A stretch of DNA of 64,000 bases from Streptomyces actinomycinicus (GTDB taxonomy: Bacteria > Actinomycetota > Actinomycetes > Streptomycetales > Streptomycetaceae), in assembly GCF_016741775.1 (NCBI RefSeq), contig NZ_JAERRK010000005.1, positions 186,001 through 250,000 on the forward strand. Direction: 5' to 3'. Shown here in pieces: positions 16,685-26,156 of the stretch; position 1 is the stretch's first letter; each line of letters starts with the position of its first letter. Position numbers and translations under genes: made by a program. A model generated the notes under the pieces. That model saw nothing but the letters and a program-made list of their open reading frames with translations, ran no database searches and was not told the origin of the DNA.

Positions 16685-16772
16685 CCCGGCGGGCGGGGTG
16701 CCCGGGCGTCGGCGGGCCGTGCTCCGGCCATCGGTTGATCGCCGGCCGCCGTACGGCAGTAGGGTGACGCCC

Positions 16773-17450
16773 GTGGCACCACGACCCTTGCATGAAATCG
16801 TCGAACCGGGCTGGGCGAAGGCCCTGGAACCCGTCGCCGGACGGATCGCCGAGATGGGCGACTTCCTGCGCGCGGAGATCGCCGCGGGGCGCACCTACCT
16901 CCCGGCCGGCCCGAACGTCCTGCGGGCCTTCCAGCAACCCTTCGACGAGGTGAGGGTCCTGATCGTCGGTCAGGACCCCTATCCGACCCCGGGGCACGCG
17001 GTGGGCCTGTCGTTCTCCGTGGCGCCCGAGGTGCGCCCGCTGCCGCCGAGCCTGATCAACATCTTCCGCGAACTGAACAGCGACCTCGGTCTGCCCCAGC
17101 CCTCCAGCGGAGACCTCACGCCGTGGACGCAGCAGGGCGTGCTGCTGCTCAACAGGGCGCTGACCACCGCGCCGCGCAGTCCGGCCGCGCACCGCGGCAA
17201 GGGCTGGGAGGAGGTCACCGAGCAGGCGATCCGGGCGCTGGCGGCACGCGGCAAGCCGCTGGTGTCCGTCCTCTGGGGGCGTGACGCCCGCAACCTGCGC
17301 CCGCTGCTGGGACGTCTGCCGGCGGTGGAGTCCGCGCATCCCTCGCCGATGTCGGCCGACCGTGGCTTCTTCGGCTCGCGTCCGTTCAGCCGGGCCAACG
17401 ACCTGCTGATCCAGCAGGGCGGACAGCCGGTGGACTGGCGTCTGCCGTGA
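16773..17450 (+). CDS. ung: Uracil-DNA glycosylase, family 1
   Basis: This 225-residue base-excision repair enzyme removes uracil from DNA. The water-activating motif [16 protein letters not shown] has its catalytic Asp at residue 68. LLLNRALTT and [23 protein letters not shown] supply the catalytic His and the DNA-intercalating loop. GTG 16773 follows AGGGTGA; the frame upstream to 16698 is not supported. The stop codon overlaps the start of the sugar-kinase gene by 4 bp (GTGA), so the two are translationally coupled. Streptomyces genomes often carry two Ung paralogues, so this may be the second copy. Confidence 0.95.
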   Translation: MAPRPLHEIVEPGWAKALEPVAGRIAEMGDFLRAEIAAGRTYLPAGPNVLRAFQQPFDEVRVLIVGQDPYPTPGHAVGLSFSVAPEVRPLPPSLINIFRELNSDLGLPQPSSGDLTPWTQQGVLLLNRALTTAPRSPAAHRGKGWEEVTEQAIRALAARGKPLVSVLWGRDARNLRPLLGRLPAVESAHPSPMSADRGFFGSRPFSRANDLLIQQGGQPVDWRLP

Positions 17451-18421
17451 CCGGACCGGGGTATCTCGCCGTGGACTCCGGCGGTTCCGGTCTCCGGGTC
17501 GCCGTCGGGGTACCGGGCCGGGACCCCACGGCCCGGGGGGAGACCCGGGAGCCGGTCCGTACGGGTGCGCGGGGCATCGACCCCGCTCATCTGGTGGAAC
17601 AGCTCGTGCCGCTGGCCCGGGCCCTGGCCGCCGAGGCCGGGGTCGGCGAGCTGGGCACGGCCGTGGTCGGCGCCGCCGGGTTCGCCACCCTGGGCGACGG
17701 GCTGCGCGCCGAACTGCCCGGCGCCCTCGCCCGGGAGCTGGGCGTGCGCAGCGTGGCCCTCGCCGCCGACGCCGTGACCGCGTACGTCGGCGCCCTCGGC
17801 CCGCGTCCCGGCGCCGTCCTGGCCGCGGGCACCGGCCTGATCGCCGTCGGCACCGACCTGACGGGCTGGCGGCGGGCCGACGGCTGGGGGCATCTGCTGG
17901 GCGACTGCGGAAGCGGTGCCTGGATCGGCCGGGCGGGCCTGGAGGCCGCGCTGCGCGCCCACGACGGCCGCGCCGGCGGCTCCCGCGCGCTGCTGGCCGG
18001 CGCCGAGGAACAGTTCGGCCCGGTGCGCGGCCTGCCCGGCCGGCTCTACCCGCGCACCGACCGGGCCGCCGTACTGGCCTCGTTCGCACCGCGGGTGGCC
18101 GCGTGCGCCGCGGACGACGCCGTCGCCGCGGGCATCCTGCGCGCCGCGGCCCGGCACATGGCCGAATCGGCCGCCGCCGTGTGCCCGGGCACGGGCGAGC
18201 CCGAAGTGGCGTTCACCGGCGGTCTGTTCCGGATGGGCGACCCGCTCCTCGTACCGCTGGGTGAGGAGTTGGCACGCCGGCTGCCGCATGCCCGGCAGGT
18301 GCCCGCCGAGGCGGATCCCCTGCACGGGGCGGTCCGGATCGCGGACGGGCTGGCGACGGGGCGGCTCACCCTGCCGGGTGAACCGGCGATGCTGTGCGTG
18401 ATCCACGTCCAGGGTGTTTGA
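17447..18421 (+). CDS. BadF/BadG-type ATPase, N-acetylglucosamine-kinase-like
   Basis: This is a 324-residue actin-fold kinase. [16 protein letters not shown] is the phosphate-1 loop, [14 protein letters not shown] the phosphate-2 region and [20 protein letters not shown] the adenosine/sugar block, matching the BadF family that includes N-acetylglucosamine kinase. The most likely role is phosphorylating an amino sugar from cell-wall or chitin turnover. It lacks the cysteines of true benzoyl-CoA reductase activators. It begins at GTG 17447 inside the end of ung. The following gap contains two tandem 13-bp copies of GGCCCATGTCTCC (18453-18478). Confidence 0.85.
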   Translation: MTGPGYLAVDSGGSGLRVAVGVPGRDPTARGETREPVRTGARGIDPAHLVEQLVPLARALAAEAGVGELGTAVVGAAGFATLGDGLRAELPGALARELGVRSVALAADAVTAYVGALGPRPGAVLAAGTGLIAVGTDLTGWRRADGWGHLLGDCGSGAWIGRAGLEAALRAHDGRAGGSRALLAGAEEQFGPVRGLPGRLYPRTDRAAVLASFAPRVAACAADDAVAAGILRAAARHMAESAAAVCPGTGEPEVAFTGGLFRMGDPLLVPLGEELARRLPHARQVPAEADPLHGAVRIADGLATGRLTLPGEPAMLCVIHVQGV

Positions 18422-18597
18422 GGGTTCACGGGAACGCTTCCGGCCGGATGCCGGCCCATGTCTCCGGCCCATGTCTCCGGCACGTGCCCGGGACATGTGT
18501 CCGACGCCCGTAACTCATCAGACAAAACCGGACGGATACCGCTCACCTGCACCCTCCCCGAACGGCGGAGCCCATGAAACCAGTAACATGCGGCGCC

Positions 18598-19524
18598 ATG
18601 AACTCCCCCACTGGACCCGCGTCCGGCCTGCCCGTACGAATGCCGCGACCCCGCCAGCCCGGCCGGCACCGCCGCCCGGAACCGCTGGTGGCTCCCGAGG
18701 GCGCGCCCGCGCTCGTCCTCGCGGTGCCCGGCGCGCCCAGCGCCGCCACGCGCAGCCTCGCCGAGGAGGTCGTGAGCATCGCCCGCTCGGAGCTGCCCGG
18801 CCTGGACGCCAGGATCGGGTACCTGGACGGGGACGACACCGAGTTCCCCATGCTCAGCTCCGTGCTGGCGCACGCCGCCGAGGAGCGCTCCGCCCGCTAC
18901 GAGCAGGCCGTCGCCGCCGGGATCGAGGGAATCCAGGAGCCCGACGGCCCGGTCGCCGTCGTCGTACCGCTGCTGGCCGGTCCCGACAGCGCGCTGCTGC
19001 GCCGGATCCGTCAGGCCGTGATGGACAGCCGCGTCGCCGCCGATCTGACCGACGTCCTCGGCCCGCACCCGCTGCTCGCCGAGGCGCTGCACGTGCGGCT
19101 GTCCGAGGCGAGCCTGGCCCGCGCCGACCGCGCCCGGCTGTTCACCGTGGCGACTGCCGCGGACGGCATCATCCTTGCCTCCGTGGGCGGCGAGGAGGCC
19201 GTGCAGGCGGCCGGGATCACCGGCATGCTGCTCGCCGCGCGCCTGGCCGTACCGGTGATGGCGGCGGCCCTGGACCAGGAGGGATCCATCTCCTCCGTGG
19301 CCGACCAGCTGCGCTCTTCCGGTTCGCAGCAGCTGGCCCTGGCGCCGTACCTGATCGGCCCGGAGATCGACGCGGCGCTGCTGGCCGCGGCTGCCGCGGA
19401 GGCGGGCTGCGCCACGGCCGAGGCGCTCGGAGCGTACCCGGCGATCGGCAAGCTCGCCCTGGCCAAGTACACGACGGCGCTGGGCATCGCCCCGCAGCAG
19501 CCGCAGGGCACTCCGGTGCGCTGA
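18598..19524 (+). CDS. Sirohydrochlorin-chelatase (CbiX)-like protein lacking the usual ligand His
   Basis: This 308-residue protein has the two-lobed CbiX/SirB chelatase layout. A beta strand LVLAVPGAPSAATRSLAEE opens lobe 1, VAVVVPLLAGPD and DVLGPHPLLAEAL follow, and the pattern repeats in lobe 2 (DGIILASVGG, LALAPYLIGPEID, ALGAYPAIGKLALAKY). Active chelatases show H-G-T/S after the first strand and a His near the PLL/PYL strand; here these read PGA and GPD. Enzymatic insertion of Co or Fe is therefore doubtful. The start is ATG 18598, with TAACAT 8 nt upstream suggesting a leaderless mRNA; in-frame ATG 18574 has GGAG and is the alternative. Confidence 0.78.
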   Translation: MNSPTGPASGLPVRMPRPRQPGRHRRPEPLVAPEGAPALVLAVPGAPSAATRSLAEEVVSIARSELPGLDARIGYLDGDDTEFPMLSSVLAHAAEERSARYEQAVAAGIEGIQEPDGPVAVVVPLLAGPDSALLRRIRQAVMDSRVAADLTDVLGPHPLLAEALHVRLSEASLARADRARLFTVATAADGIILASVGGEEAVQAAGITGMLLAARLAVPVMAAALDQEGSISSVADQLRSSGSQQLALAPYLIGPEIDAALLAAAAAEAGCATAEALGAYPAIGKLALAKYTTALGIAPQQPQGTPVR

Positions 19525-19547
19525 CGCACCCGGCACCTGTACGACAC

Positions 19548-19585
19548 AGGGCCCGCTCCCGTCGCCGGAGCGGGCCCTTCGTTTT
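19548..19585. terminator. Intrinsic terminator
   Basis: AGGGCCCGCTCC (19548-19559) and GGAGCGGGCCCT (19567-19578) pair perfectly over 12 bp around a 7-nt loop and are followed by TCGTTTT. It lies between the convergent CbiX-like and lactonase genes; the T run favours rightward termination. Confidence 0.9.
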
Positions 19586-19608
19586 GCCCCTGCCGGGCCG
19601 CCGTCCGG

Positions 19609-20646
19609 CTAGCCGAAGACGACGCAGGAGGCCGCCGCGACGCGCACGGAGCCGTCGTAGCGCGGCATGCCCGTCGCCTCGTCCACGGCGAACCAGGTCA
19701 CGTCGCCGGAGCGCTCGTTGGCGGCGTAGAGGAAGCCGTCGTGGTGGGCCAGGTCGCGCGGCCACCGCCCGCCGCAGGGTACGGTGCCGGTCAGCCGCAG
19801 TCCGCCCGCCTCGACGGCGAGCACGGACAGGACGTCCTCGCCCCGGGTCGCCGTCCACACGAAGCGGCCGTCCGGCGACACCGTGATGCCCGAGGGGTGG
19901 GCGTCGCCGGCGGGGGCGCCGTGCAGCACGGGTACCTCGGTCAGCGGCTTCAGGGAGCCGGCTGCGGAGTCCCAGCGGCACACCGTCACGGTCGGGGTCA
20001 GCTCGTTGACCACGTAGGCGTGCTCGCCGTCCGGGTGGAAGGACAGGTGGCGGGGGCCGGAGCCGGGGCGCAGCGCGATCTCCCGGTGGACGGCGAGGGC
20101 GCCGTCCGAGAGGGTGCACACCCGTACCGAGTCGGTGCCGAGATCGATGCTGACGGCCCACCGCCCGCTGGGGTCGGGCTGCACCTGGTGGGCGTGCGGG
20201 CCGCGCTGGCGCCGGTCGTGCGGTCCGGAGCCGGTGTGCTGGAGTCGGCCGGAGTGCTTGGGGGCGAGGGCGCCGTCCGGACGCACGGGTACGGCGGTGA
20301 TGCTGCCGCAGCCGTAGTTGGCGGTCAGGACGTGCCCGGCGTACAGGCCGAGGTGGGTGGGTCCGCTGCCGTCCACGGGCACGGGCGGCCCGGCGGGTTC
20401 CGGCCGGTGGCCGTTGACGCGGTAGGCGGCGACGGCCCCGTCGGCGGTCTCACTGACCGCGTAGAGCATGTGGCCGTCCGGCGCCAGGGCCAGGTACGAG
20501 GGGTCGGGTACGTCCTGGACGACGGAGACGGGAGTGAGGGCGCCGCCGGCCGGCGCGACCTCCGCGGTCACGATCCCGGGGCCGCCCGCCGCCGTGAACG
20601 ACCCGATGAAGGCCCGGCGCCTGCCCGCCCTGCCGTTCTGTGCCAC
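19609..20646 (-). CDS. Lactonase family (6-phosphogluconolactonase-type beta propeller)
   Basis: This 345-residue protein is of the Pgl/YbhE seven-bladed propeller family, which hydrolyses 6-phosphogluconolactone or other lactones. Repeating blades are visible: DPSYLALAPDGHMLYAVSE, GPTHLGLYAGHVLTANYGCG, GPRHLSFHPDGEHAYVVNE, HPSGITVSPDGRFVWTATR and WPRDLAHHDGFLYAANERSG. PHAHQVQPDPSGRW is the usual His-containing segment. The start is GTG 20646 after GAGGGG. It is monocistronic between a terminator and repeat DNA. Substrate identity is unproven because the family is broad. Confidence 0.88.
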   Translation of the reverse strand: MAQNGRAGRRRAFIGSFTAAGGPGIVTAEVAPAGGALTPVSVVQDVPDPSYLALAPDGHMLYAVSETADGAVAAYRVNGHRPEPAGPPVPVDGSGPTHLGLYAGHVLTANYGCGSITAVPVRPDGALAPKHSGRLQHTGSGPHDRRQRGPHAHQVQPDPSGRWAVSIDLGTDSVRVCTLSDGALAVHREIALRPGSGPRHLSFHPDGEHAYVVNELTPTVTVCRWDSAAGSLKPLTEVPVLHGAPAGDAHPSGITVSPDGRFVWTATRGEDVLSVLAVEAGGLRLTGTVPCGGRWPRDLAHHDGFLYAANERSGDVTWFAVDEATGMPRYDGSVRVAAASCVVFG

Positions 20647-20772
20647 CGCTGTCCCCTCTCGGTCGAGCCGCTCGGGCCGGTTGGGCCTGTCGAGCCGGTC
20701 CGGGGCCGACGGTAGCAGTCGATCAGCTGCGGTCTAGACCAAGAGGGTGGGTGGCGGGACGGTTTTCCGCTC

Positions 20773-20889
20773 GGGTCCCTGGATGCCGGACCGGCGGCGG
20801 GGCCGCTCTCTGGGTCCCTGGATGCCGGACCGCCGGCGGGGCCGCTCTCTGCCCGGGTGCCTGGGCGCCGGACAGCCGGCGGGCTCGCG
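20773..20889. repeat. 39-bp tandem repeat downstream of the FUSC gene
   Basis: Two nearly identical 39-bp units (20773-20811 and 20812-20850, one mismatch) begin with GGGTCCCTGGATGCCGGACC. A degenerate third unit follows to about 20889. The array fills the 279-bp space between the FUSC gene end and the lactonase start; I see no gene in it. Confidence 0.85.
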
Positions 20890-20925
20890 GTGCGGGGCGG
20901 GAGCGGAGAGGGACCGGGTCTCGGC

Positions 20926-22416
20926 TCAGGCGCCCACCAGGCGGGAGCCCTTCGGCGTGTGCAGGGGTTCCGCGAGGTCGGCGAGGGCGCGTTCCAGGCC
21001 GTGCAGGTGGGCCAGGGCGGGCTCGGCGGGCGGTTCGGTGGGGCGGTGGAGGGCGTCGGTGCGGCCCGCGGTGAGAGCCTCGACGGCGGCCTCCACACGC
21101 CAGCAGGCGGCGGCGAGGCGGGCGTCGTGCGAGGCCTCCGGGTCGGCGGCGACGGCCACCAGCCCCCGGACCTCGCGGGCGCAGTCGTCGAGCAGTGCCA
21201 CGACCCGGCGGGCCCGCGCCTTGCGGGCGGGCATCGGGTTCAGCGGGTGCACCAGGGGCGCCACCGACAGCCGTACGCGGCCGAGCAGCTGTTCCAGTTC
21301 GGCCACGCGCGGCGCCGGGTCGGCCGTGGCGGAGCCGGCGAGGCGGGCCGCCGCCTCGGCCGTGCAGGCGTGCACACAGCGCAGGGCCCGCTGGATCCAG
21401 GCGTCGGTGGTGGCGTGAGTGGTGACCGGCAGCACGAACAGCACGGCGAGCGCGGCCCCGAGCGCACCGACCCCGGTCTCGGCGAGCCGCAGCGCGAGCA
21501 GCCCGGGGCTGAGGACGCCGAGCAAGCCGTAGAGAAGCTCGGCGAGCAGCGTCACCCAGAGCATCATCCAGGTGTAGGAGACGGCGGCCGTGTAGAAGAT
21601 GCCGAAGACGGCGACCGCGACCAGGACGGCCGTGGGCACGGGTGCTCCGTGCAGTGGGACGGTGACGAGGAAGCCGAGGCCGATGCCGATCACGGTGCCG
21701 AGGACCCGGCGGAAGCCGCGTACCAGCGTCTCGCCCCGCGAGGCGGTGTTGACGAAGATCCACCAGGTGGCGCCGACGGCCCAGTACCAGCGCTGGCCCG
21801 AGACCAGCTGCCCGGCCACGAGCGCGAACCCGGCACCCGCGGTCGCCGCGACGGCCTGCCGCGTGGTCACGCGCGCCAGACCGGTCCCGGTGGGCGGGGC
21901 GGGCACGGCCGCCGGGGGCAGCCGGCGCTCGTAGCACCACGCGCCGAACCGCACCGCGGCCGCGACGAGGACGGAGAGCAGGACGGCGGCGTACAGCTCG
22001 GGCAGCCGGTCCGGGGTGGCGTGCAGGAACTGGGCCACGAAGAACGTCATGAACGCGAACACGCCGAGGCTGTGGCCACGCGGGCCCCAGCGGCGCGCGT
22101 ACACGCCGACGCCGACGACGGCCAGGAAGGTGAGGTCCCGCGCGACGGGATGATCGTGCAGCTCGGCCGCGGCGGCGAGCACCGGCACGCCCACGACGGG
22201 CAGCAGGGCGGTGGTGACCGCCTGTCCGCGCACGGTCGGGTCGGTGACGGTGAAGAGCGCGAGCAGCGCGGCGAGTCCGCCGGTGACCGCACCGACGAGG
22301 GATTGTCCGGCCAGCAGACAGACCATGACCGCCGGCCCGATGCCGAGGACGGCCCGGGTGGCGAAGCGCAACCGCGCCCGGCCCGGGTCCGGAGCCACGA
22401 ACACCCTCTTCAGCAC
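20926..22416 (-). CDS. FUSC-family membrane protein
   Basis: This 496-residue integral membrane protein has two blocks of about five transmembrane helices. One starts ATRAVLGIGPAVMVCLLAGQ, and the other carries the FUSC signature RWYWAVGATWWIFVNTASRGET with RGFRRVLGTVIGIGLGF. A cytoplasmic C-terminal region of helices (EQLLGRVRLSVAP..) follows. FUSC proteins are relatives of aromatic-acid exporters (AaeB) and fusaric-acid resistance pumps. GTG 22416 with GGGGAGGA is preferred over ATG 22488. It is divergent from the Lrp-type regulator at 22647, which may control it. Confidence 0.87.
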   Translation of the reverse strand: MLKRVFVAPDPGRARLRFATRAVLGIGPAVMVCLLAGQSLVGAVTGGLAALLALFTVTDPTVRGQAVTTALLPVVGVPVLAAAAELHDHPVARDLTFLAVVGVGVYARRWGPRGHSLGVFAFMTFFVAQFLHATPDRLPELYAAVLLSVLVAAAVRFGAWCYERRLPPAAVPAPPTGTGLARVTTRQAVAATAGAGFALVAGQLVSGQRWYWAVGATWWIFVNTASRGETLVRGFRRVLGTVIGIGLGFLVTVPLHGAPVPTAVLVAVAVFGIFYTAAVSYTWMMLWVTLLAELLYGLLGVLSPGLLALRLAETGVGALGAALAVLFVLPVTTHATTDAWIQRALRCVHACTAEAAARLAGSATADPAPRVAELEQLLGRVRLSVAPLVHPLNPMPARKARARRVVALLDDCAREVRGLVAVAADPEASHDARLAAACWRVEAAVEALTAGRTDALHRPTEPPAEPALAHLHGLERALADLAEPLHTPKGSRLVGA

Positions 22417-22646
22417 TGCTGTCCTCCCCTGGAACACACCGGCACAGAAAAGGCGCCGCGGGATCCGCAGCGCCATCGACACGTCCATGAGAGCATCACC
22501 GGGGTCACTGGCTCAAGTGTTGCCCGAATCACTGCACCATTGGCCCAGCATCGAAGGTGGACGCCAGCCCGCCGGAATGCCAACGGCCCAGGTCGGGCGG
22601 TACACCGGCATGCCCGCTCCCTGAGCCATTGGTACAGTCGTAGGCG

Positions 22647-23123
22647 ATGGCCGTGGACGAACTCGACACCCGTATCCTGCGGCTGCTTCTGGAGCAGCCG
22701 CGCACCAGCGTGCGCGAGTACGCCCGCGTCCTCGGGGTCGCGCGCGGCACGCTCCAGGCCCGGCTGGACCGGATGGAACGGGAGGGTGTGATCACCGGCA
22801 CGGGCCCTTCCCTCTCCCCCGCCGCACTCGGCCATCCCGTGCTGGCGTTCGTGCACATCGAAGTGACCCAGGGCCACCTGGACGACGTGGGGGACGCGCT
22901 GGCCGCGGTGCCGGAGATCGTGGAGGCCTTCTCGATCACCGGTGGCGGGGACCTGCTCGCCCGGGTGGTCGGCCGGGACAACGCGCATCTGGAAGACGTG
23001 ATCCAGAAGCTGATCAGCCTGCCGGGCGTGGTGCGTACCCGTACGGAGGTCGCACTGCGCGAACGTGTCCCGTTCCGGCTGCTGCCGCTGGTGGAGTCGG
23101 TCGGCCGGGCGGCCCGTCCCTGA
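22647..23123 (+). CDS. Lrp/AsnC family transcriptional regulator
   Basis: This 158-residue regulator has an N-terminal AsnC helix-turn-helix (LDTRILRLLLEQPRTSVREY, then ARVLGVARGTLQARLDRMER with GVITG) and a C-terminal RAM/AsnC ligand domain (VLAFVHIEV, AFSITGGGDLLARVVGRDN). Family members bind amino acids or related small effectors. The upstream divergent region has two CCATTGG motifs (near 22539 and 22625) that could be binding sites. The divergent neighbour is the FUSC transporter, a plausible target. It ends 17 bp before the broken HAD gene. Confidence 0.9.
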   Translation: MAVDELDTRILRLLLEQPRTSVREYARVLGVARGTLQARLDRMEREGVITGTGPSLSPAALGHPVLAFVHIEVTQGHLDDVGDALAAVPEIVEAFSITGGGDLLARVVGRDNAHLEDVIQKLISLPGVVRTRTEVALRERVPFRLLPLVESVGRAARP

Positions 23124-23140
23124 CACGCATCCTGGACGCC

Positions 23141-23517
23141 ATGAGCGATCTCGGCGGCCTCTCGGTCATCTTCGATCTCGACGGAACGCTGGTGGACAGC
23201 GAGCCGCACTACTACGAGGCGAGCCGGCAGACCCTGGCCGAGCACGGAGTCCCGGACTTCACCTGGACGGAGCACGAGGGCTACGTCGGCTCCCGACGTC
23301 TTCCTGGCGGCGGCCCGACGGCTCGGCGCGGCGCCGGCCGACTGCGTGGTCGTGGAGGACGCCGCCCCCGGCGCGGCCGCCGCCCGCGCGGCCGGGATGC
23401 GCTGCATCGCCGTCCCGTACGTCCCAGCCCAGGCCTGCCGCCCCGAGTTCGCGACGGCGCCCCTGCTCCTGCGCGGCGGGCAGGGGGAGTTCACGGCACA
23501 GACGGCCTATGCGTGAC
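23141..23517 (+). pseudogene. HAD-superfamily hydrolase, internally deleted and frameshifted
   Basis: The first 46 or so codons encode a normal HAD phosphatase N-terminus (VIFDLDGTLVDSEPHYYEAS, the catalytic DxD loop, up to EHEGYVG). At about 23288 the reading jumps, in another frame, to APDVFLAAARRLGAAPADC, VVVEDAAPGAAAARAAGMRC and IAVPYV, the C-terminal HAD motif IV region, ending at TGA 23515-23517. The roughly 110 residues that normally lie between (most of the cap, motif II and the motif III Lys of the GKPAPDVF segment) are missing. The protein cannot be functional. Loss was by one internal deletion that also shifted frame. Confidence 0.85.
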
Positions 23518-23680
23518 TGAGGGACGCGGCGGCACTCCCGAACAGCTGAACGGGTGACGGGTACGGGGGCAGAAGCGCACGTAGACGGCCCGCTGGGACT
23601 GGTCGGCCGCCCTCCCGCCCCGTGGTGACGCACGGTGGTTCTGCGTGCGCGGTGAGCCACGGCTGCATAGCGTGACCCTC

Positions 23681-25147
23681 ATGAGCACAGATCAGGCCCG
23701 GCCCGCCCCCGACGAGCGGCGGTGGAAGGCGCTCGCGGTCTGTCTGGCGGCGGGCTTCATCTCGCTCCTCGACACCTCGATCGTGAATGTGGCGCTGCCC
23801 TCGCTGGAGCGGGGGCTGGGGGCCTCCGAGGCGACCGAGTCCTGGGTGGTCTCCGGGTACGCCCTCACTTTCGGGCTCGCGCTGGTCCCGGCCGGCCGGC
23901 TCGGTGACATGCGGGGCCGGCGCCAGGCCTTCCTGGTGGGGCTCGCCCTGTTCACCATGGCCTCGCTGGCGTGCGGGCTCGCGGCCGGCCCCGGCTGGCT
24001 GGTGCTGTTCCGGCTGATCCAGGGCACGGCTGCGGGCATGGTCGCCCCGCAGACCTCGGGGCTGATCCAGCAGATGTTCCAGGGCGCCGAGCGCGCCAAG
24101 GCCTTCGGCCTGCTCGGCACGGTCATCGGGGTGTCGACGGCGGCGGGACCCCTGGTGGGTGGCCTGCTGATCGACGTAGTCGGCACCGACGACGGCTGGC
24201 GCTGGGTGTTCTTCGTCAATCTGCCGATCGGGGTGGCCGCCTTCGCCGCGGGGCTCCGGCTGCTGCCACGCTTCCCGGCGACGGGGAGGCACGAGGAGTT
24301 CGACCTGTTCGGGGTGCTGCTCCTCGGTTCGGGCGTGCTCGCGCTCATGCTGCCGCTGGTGCAGGAGCAGCAGTGGACCGGACGGGAGAAGTGGGCGCTG
24401 CTGCCGCTGGCCGTGGTGCTGCTGGGTGCGTTCTGGGCCTGGGAAAAGCGGCAGGGGCTGCTCGGGCGCGCTCCGCTGGTGGACCTGGAGCTGTTCTCCC
24501 TGCGCTCGTTCACGCTCGGCGCGCTGATCAGCCTCTGCTACTTCGCCGGCTTCACGACGGTCTTCTTCCTCTTCGCGCTGTACCTGCAGAACGGCATGGG
24601 TTACAGCGCACTGGCATCGGGCCTGACGGTCCTGCCCTTCGCGGCGGGCTCGGCGGTCGGGGCCGCGGTCGGGGGCCGGCTGGTGGTGCGCTTCGGCCGC
24701 AAGCTGGTCGTCGCCGGCCTGGCCGGCGTGGCCCTGGGGCTGCTCGGACTGGTCGTGGCGGTGGAGCTGGTGCCCGGCCCGAACCTGGCGTGGGCGGCGG
24801 CGCTGCCGCTGCTCGCAGGAGGCGTCGGCTCCGGTCTGACGGTCTCCCCCAACACCACCCTCACGCTCGCCCTCGTCCCCGTACGCCGCGCGGGCGCGGC
24901 CGGTGGGGTGCTTCAGACCGGCCAGCGCGTGGGCTCGGCGGCCGGTATCGCGGTGGTGGGTTCGGTGTACTTCGCCCACCTCGCCAACCACGGCCGCACC
25001 GACACGGCGATGCAGCTCGGACTGCTCTCCGCCGTGGGGATCATCCTGGTCGCGCTCGTGCTGGCGGTCGCGGATCTGCGGGACCGCCGACTGCGTCCCG
25101 AACCCGAGATGGCGCCGCCCGGCCTCACTGACTGCGTACCTGACTGA
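23681..25147 (+). CDS. MFS drug exporter, DHA2 (EmrB/QacA) family
   Basis: This 488-residue, 14-helix major-facilitator exporter is driven by the proton gradient. LDTSIVNVALPSLERGLGAS is the DHA2 motif D1 in helix 1. GRLGDMRGRRQAFLVG is motif A, RLIQGTAAGMVAPQTSGLIQ motif B, and LLGTVIGVSTAAGPLVGGLL the antiporter motif C. The start is ATG 23681; TAGCGT about 8 nt upstream suggests a leaderless transcript, and the extension to 23645 is unlikely. Substrates are probably hydrophobic drugs or secondary metabolites. No dedicated regulator is adjacent. Confidence 0.92.
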   Translation: MSTDQARPAPDERRWKALAVCLAAGFISLLDTSIVNVALPSLERGLGASEATESWVVSGYALTFGLALVPAGRLGDMRGRRQAFLVGLALFTMASLACGLAAGPGWLVLFRLIQGTAAGMVAPQTSGLIQQMFQGAERAKAFGLLGTVIGVSTAAGPLVGGLLIDVVGTDDGWRWVFFVNLPIGVAAFAAGLRLLPRFPATGRHEEFDLFGVLLLGSGVLALMLPLVQEQQWTGREKWALLPLAVVLLGAFWAWEKRQGLLGRAPLVDLELFSLRSFTLGALISLCYFAGFTTVFFLFALYLQNGMGYSALASGLTVLPFAAGSAVGAAVGGRLVVRFGRKLVVAGLAGVALGLLGLVVAVELVPGPNLAWAAALPLLAGGVGSGLTVSPNTTLTLALVPVRRAGAAGGVLQTGQRVGSAAGIAVVGSVYFAHLANHGRTDTAMQLGLLSAVGIILVALVLAVADLRDRRLRPEPEMAPPGLTDCVPD

Positions 25148-25196
25148 CCCCTGCCTGACTGGCCGCCTGCCTGCCGTGGTCCGACGACCGTCCGGC

Positions 25197-25997
25197 TCAC
25201 GATCTCCGGCGCGGCTTCCCGCGCTTCACCGGCTTGGCCGCCTTGCCGCCGGCCGCGCGGGCACCGCGTGCCGTGCGGCCGGCCGGCTTCGCGGACGACT
25301 TGGACTGGGCCTTCGCCGCCGGTGTCTGCCGGGTGCCGGCCCCGCCGGAGGTCTTGCGCTTGTCGTCGGCCGCGGGCTTCGCCGGCGTACGGCCCCGGGT
25401 GCTGTTGACGGTGCGGCCGCGGACGATGCCGATGAAGTCCTCCACCAGGTCGGTGGTGGCCTCCTCCGGCCAGGACAGGGCGACGCTGGACCGGGGTGCG
25501 TCGACGACCGGACGGTAGGTGAGGTCCCGGCGGTGGTACAGGCGGGCAAGGGACTGCGGGACGACCAGGAGGCCGACGCCGGCGGCCACCAGCTCGACGG
25601 CGTCCGGAGTCGTCGCGGGCCGTTCGAAGGCCGCTTCGCCCGGCGGGGCGTCCCAGTCGAAGACGTCGTCGAGGGGGTGGAAGAGCGTCTCGTCGGCGAG
25701 GTCGGCCAGGGTCACCTCCTCGGCGGCCGTGATCACGTGGTCCTTGGGGACGATGACCACCGAGGTCTCGGTGTACAGCGGGATCGCGCTGAAGTACGCG
25801 CGGTCCACGGGCAGCCGGACCAGGCCCGCGTCGGCGTCACCCGCGCGCAGCACCTCGGGCGCCTCGGCGGCCGGGACCTGGACGAGGGCGAGCGGGATGT
25901 CGGGCAGGCGCTCGTTCCAGGTCTTCACCCACTTGGCGGGCGTCACTCCGGGAACGTACGCGAGCCGGAACGACGTTGATTCCTCCGAGCCTGTCAC
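25197..25997 (-). CDS. LysR-type effector domain without DNA-binding domain, Lys-rich tail
   Basis: This 266-residue protein comprises only a periplasmic-binding-like LysR substrate domain (residues about 8-190; FRLAYVPGVTPAKWVKTWNE, IPLYTETSVVIVPKDH, GVGLLVVPQSLARLYHRRD). The N-terminal helix-turn-helix is absent. The last 75 residues are a Lys/Ala/Pro-rich basic tail (TPAKPAAD.., SKSSAKPAGR.., AAKPVKRGKPRRRS) resembling histone H1-like tails. Such a tail could bind DNA non-specifically, but this is unproven. It is divergent from the DUF5997 gene, an arrangement I recall as common in Streptomyces. The start is ATG 25997. Confidence 0.83.
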   Translation of the reverse strand: MTGSEESTSFRLAYVPGVTPAKWVKTWNERLPDIPLALVQVPAAEAPEVLRAGDADAGLVRLPVDRAYFSAIPLYTETSVVIVPKDHVITAAEEVTLADLADETLFHPLDDVFDWDAPPGEAAFERPATTPDAVELVAAGVGLLVVPQSLARLYHRRDLTYRPVVDAPRSSVALSWPEEATTDLVEDFIGIVRGRTVNSTRGRTPAKPAADDKRKTSGGAGTRQTPAAKAQSKSSAKPAGRTARGARAAGGKAAKPVKRGKPRRRS

Positions 25998-26156
25998 CAG
26001 GCCAGGTTACCGGCCGCCACGGGACCCTTCCGTCACGGGGCGGAGCGGACCCGTCCCGCAGCGGGCGCGGCGGACGCCTCCGTGACCGGGCCTGACCGGC
26101 CCCTCCTCCGTCGGCTGTGGTCAGCCGTCCCGTACCCGGCCGATACCCTTGACTCC

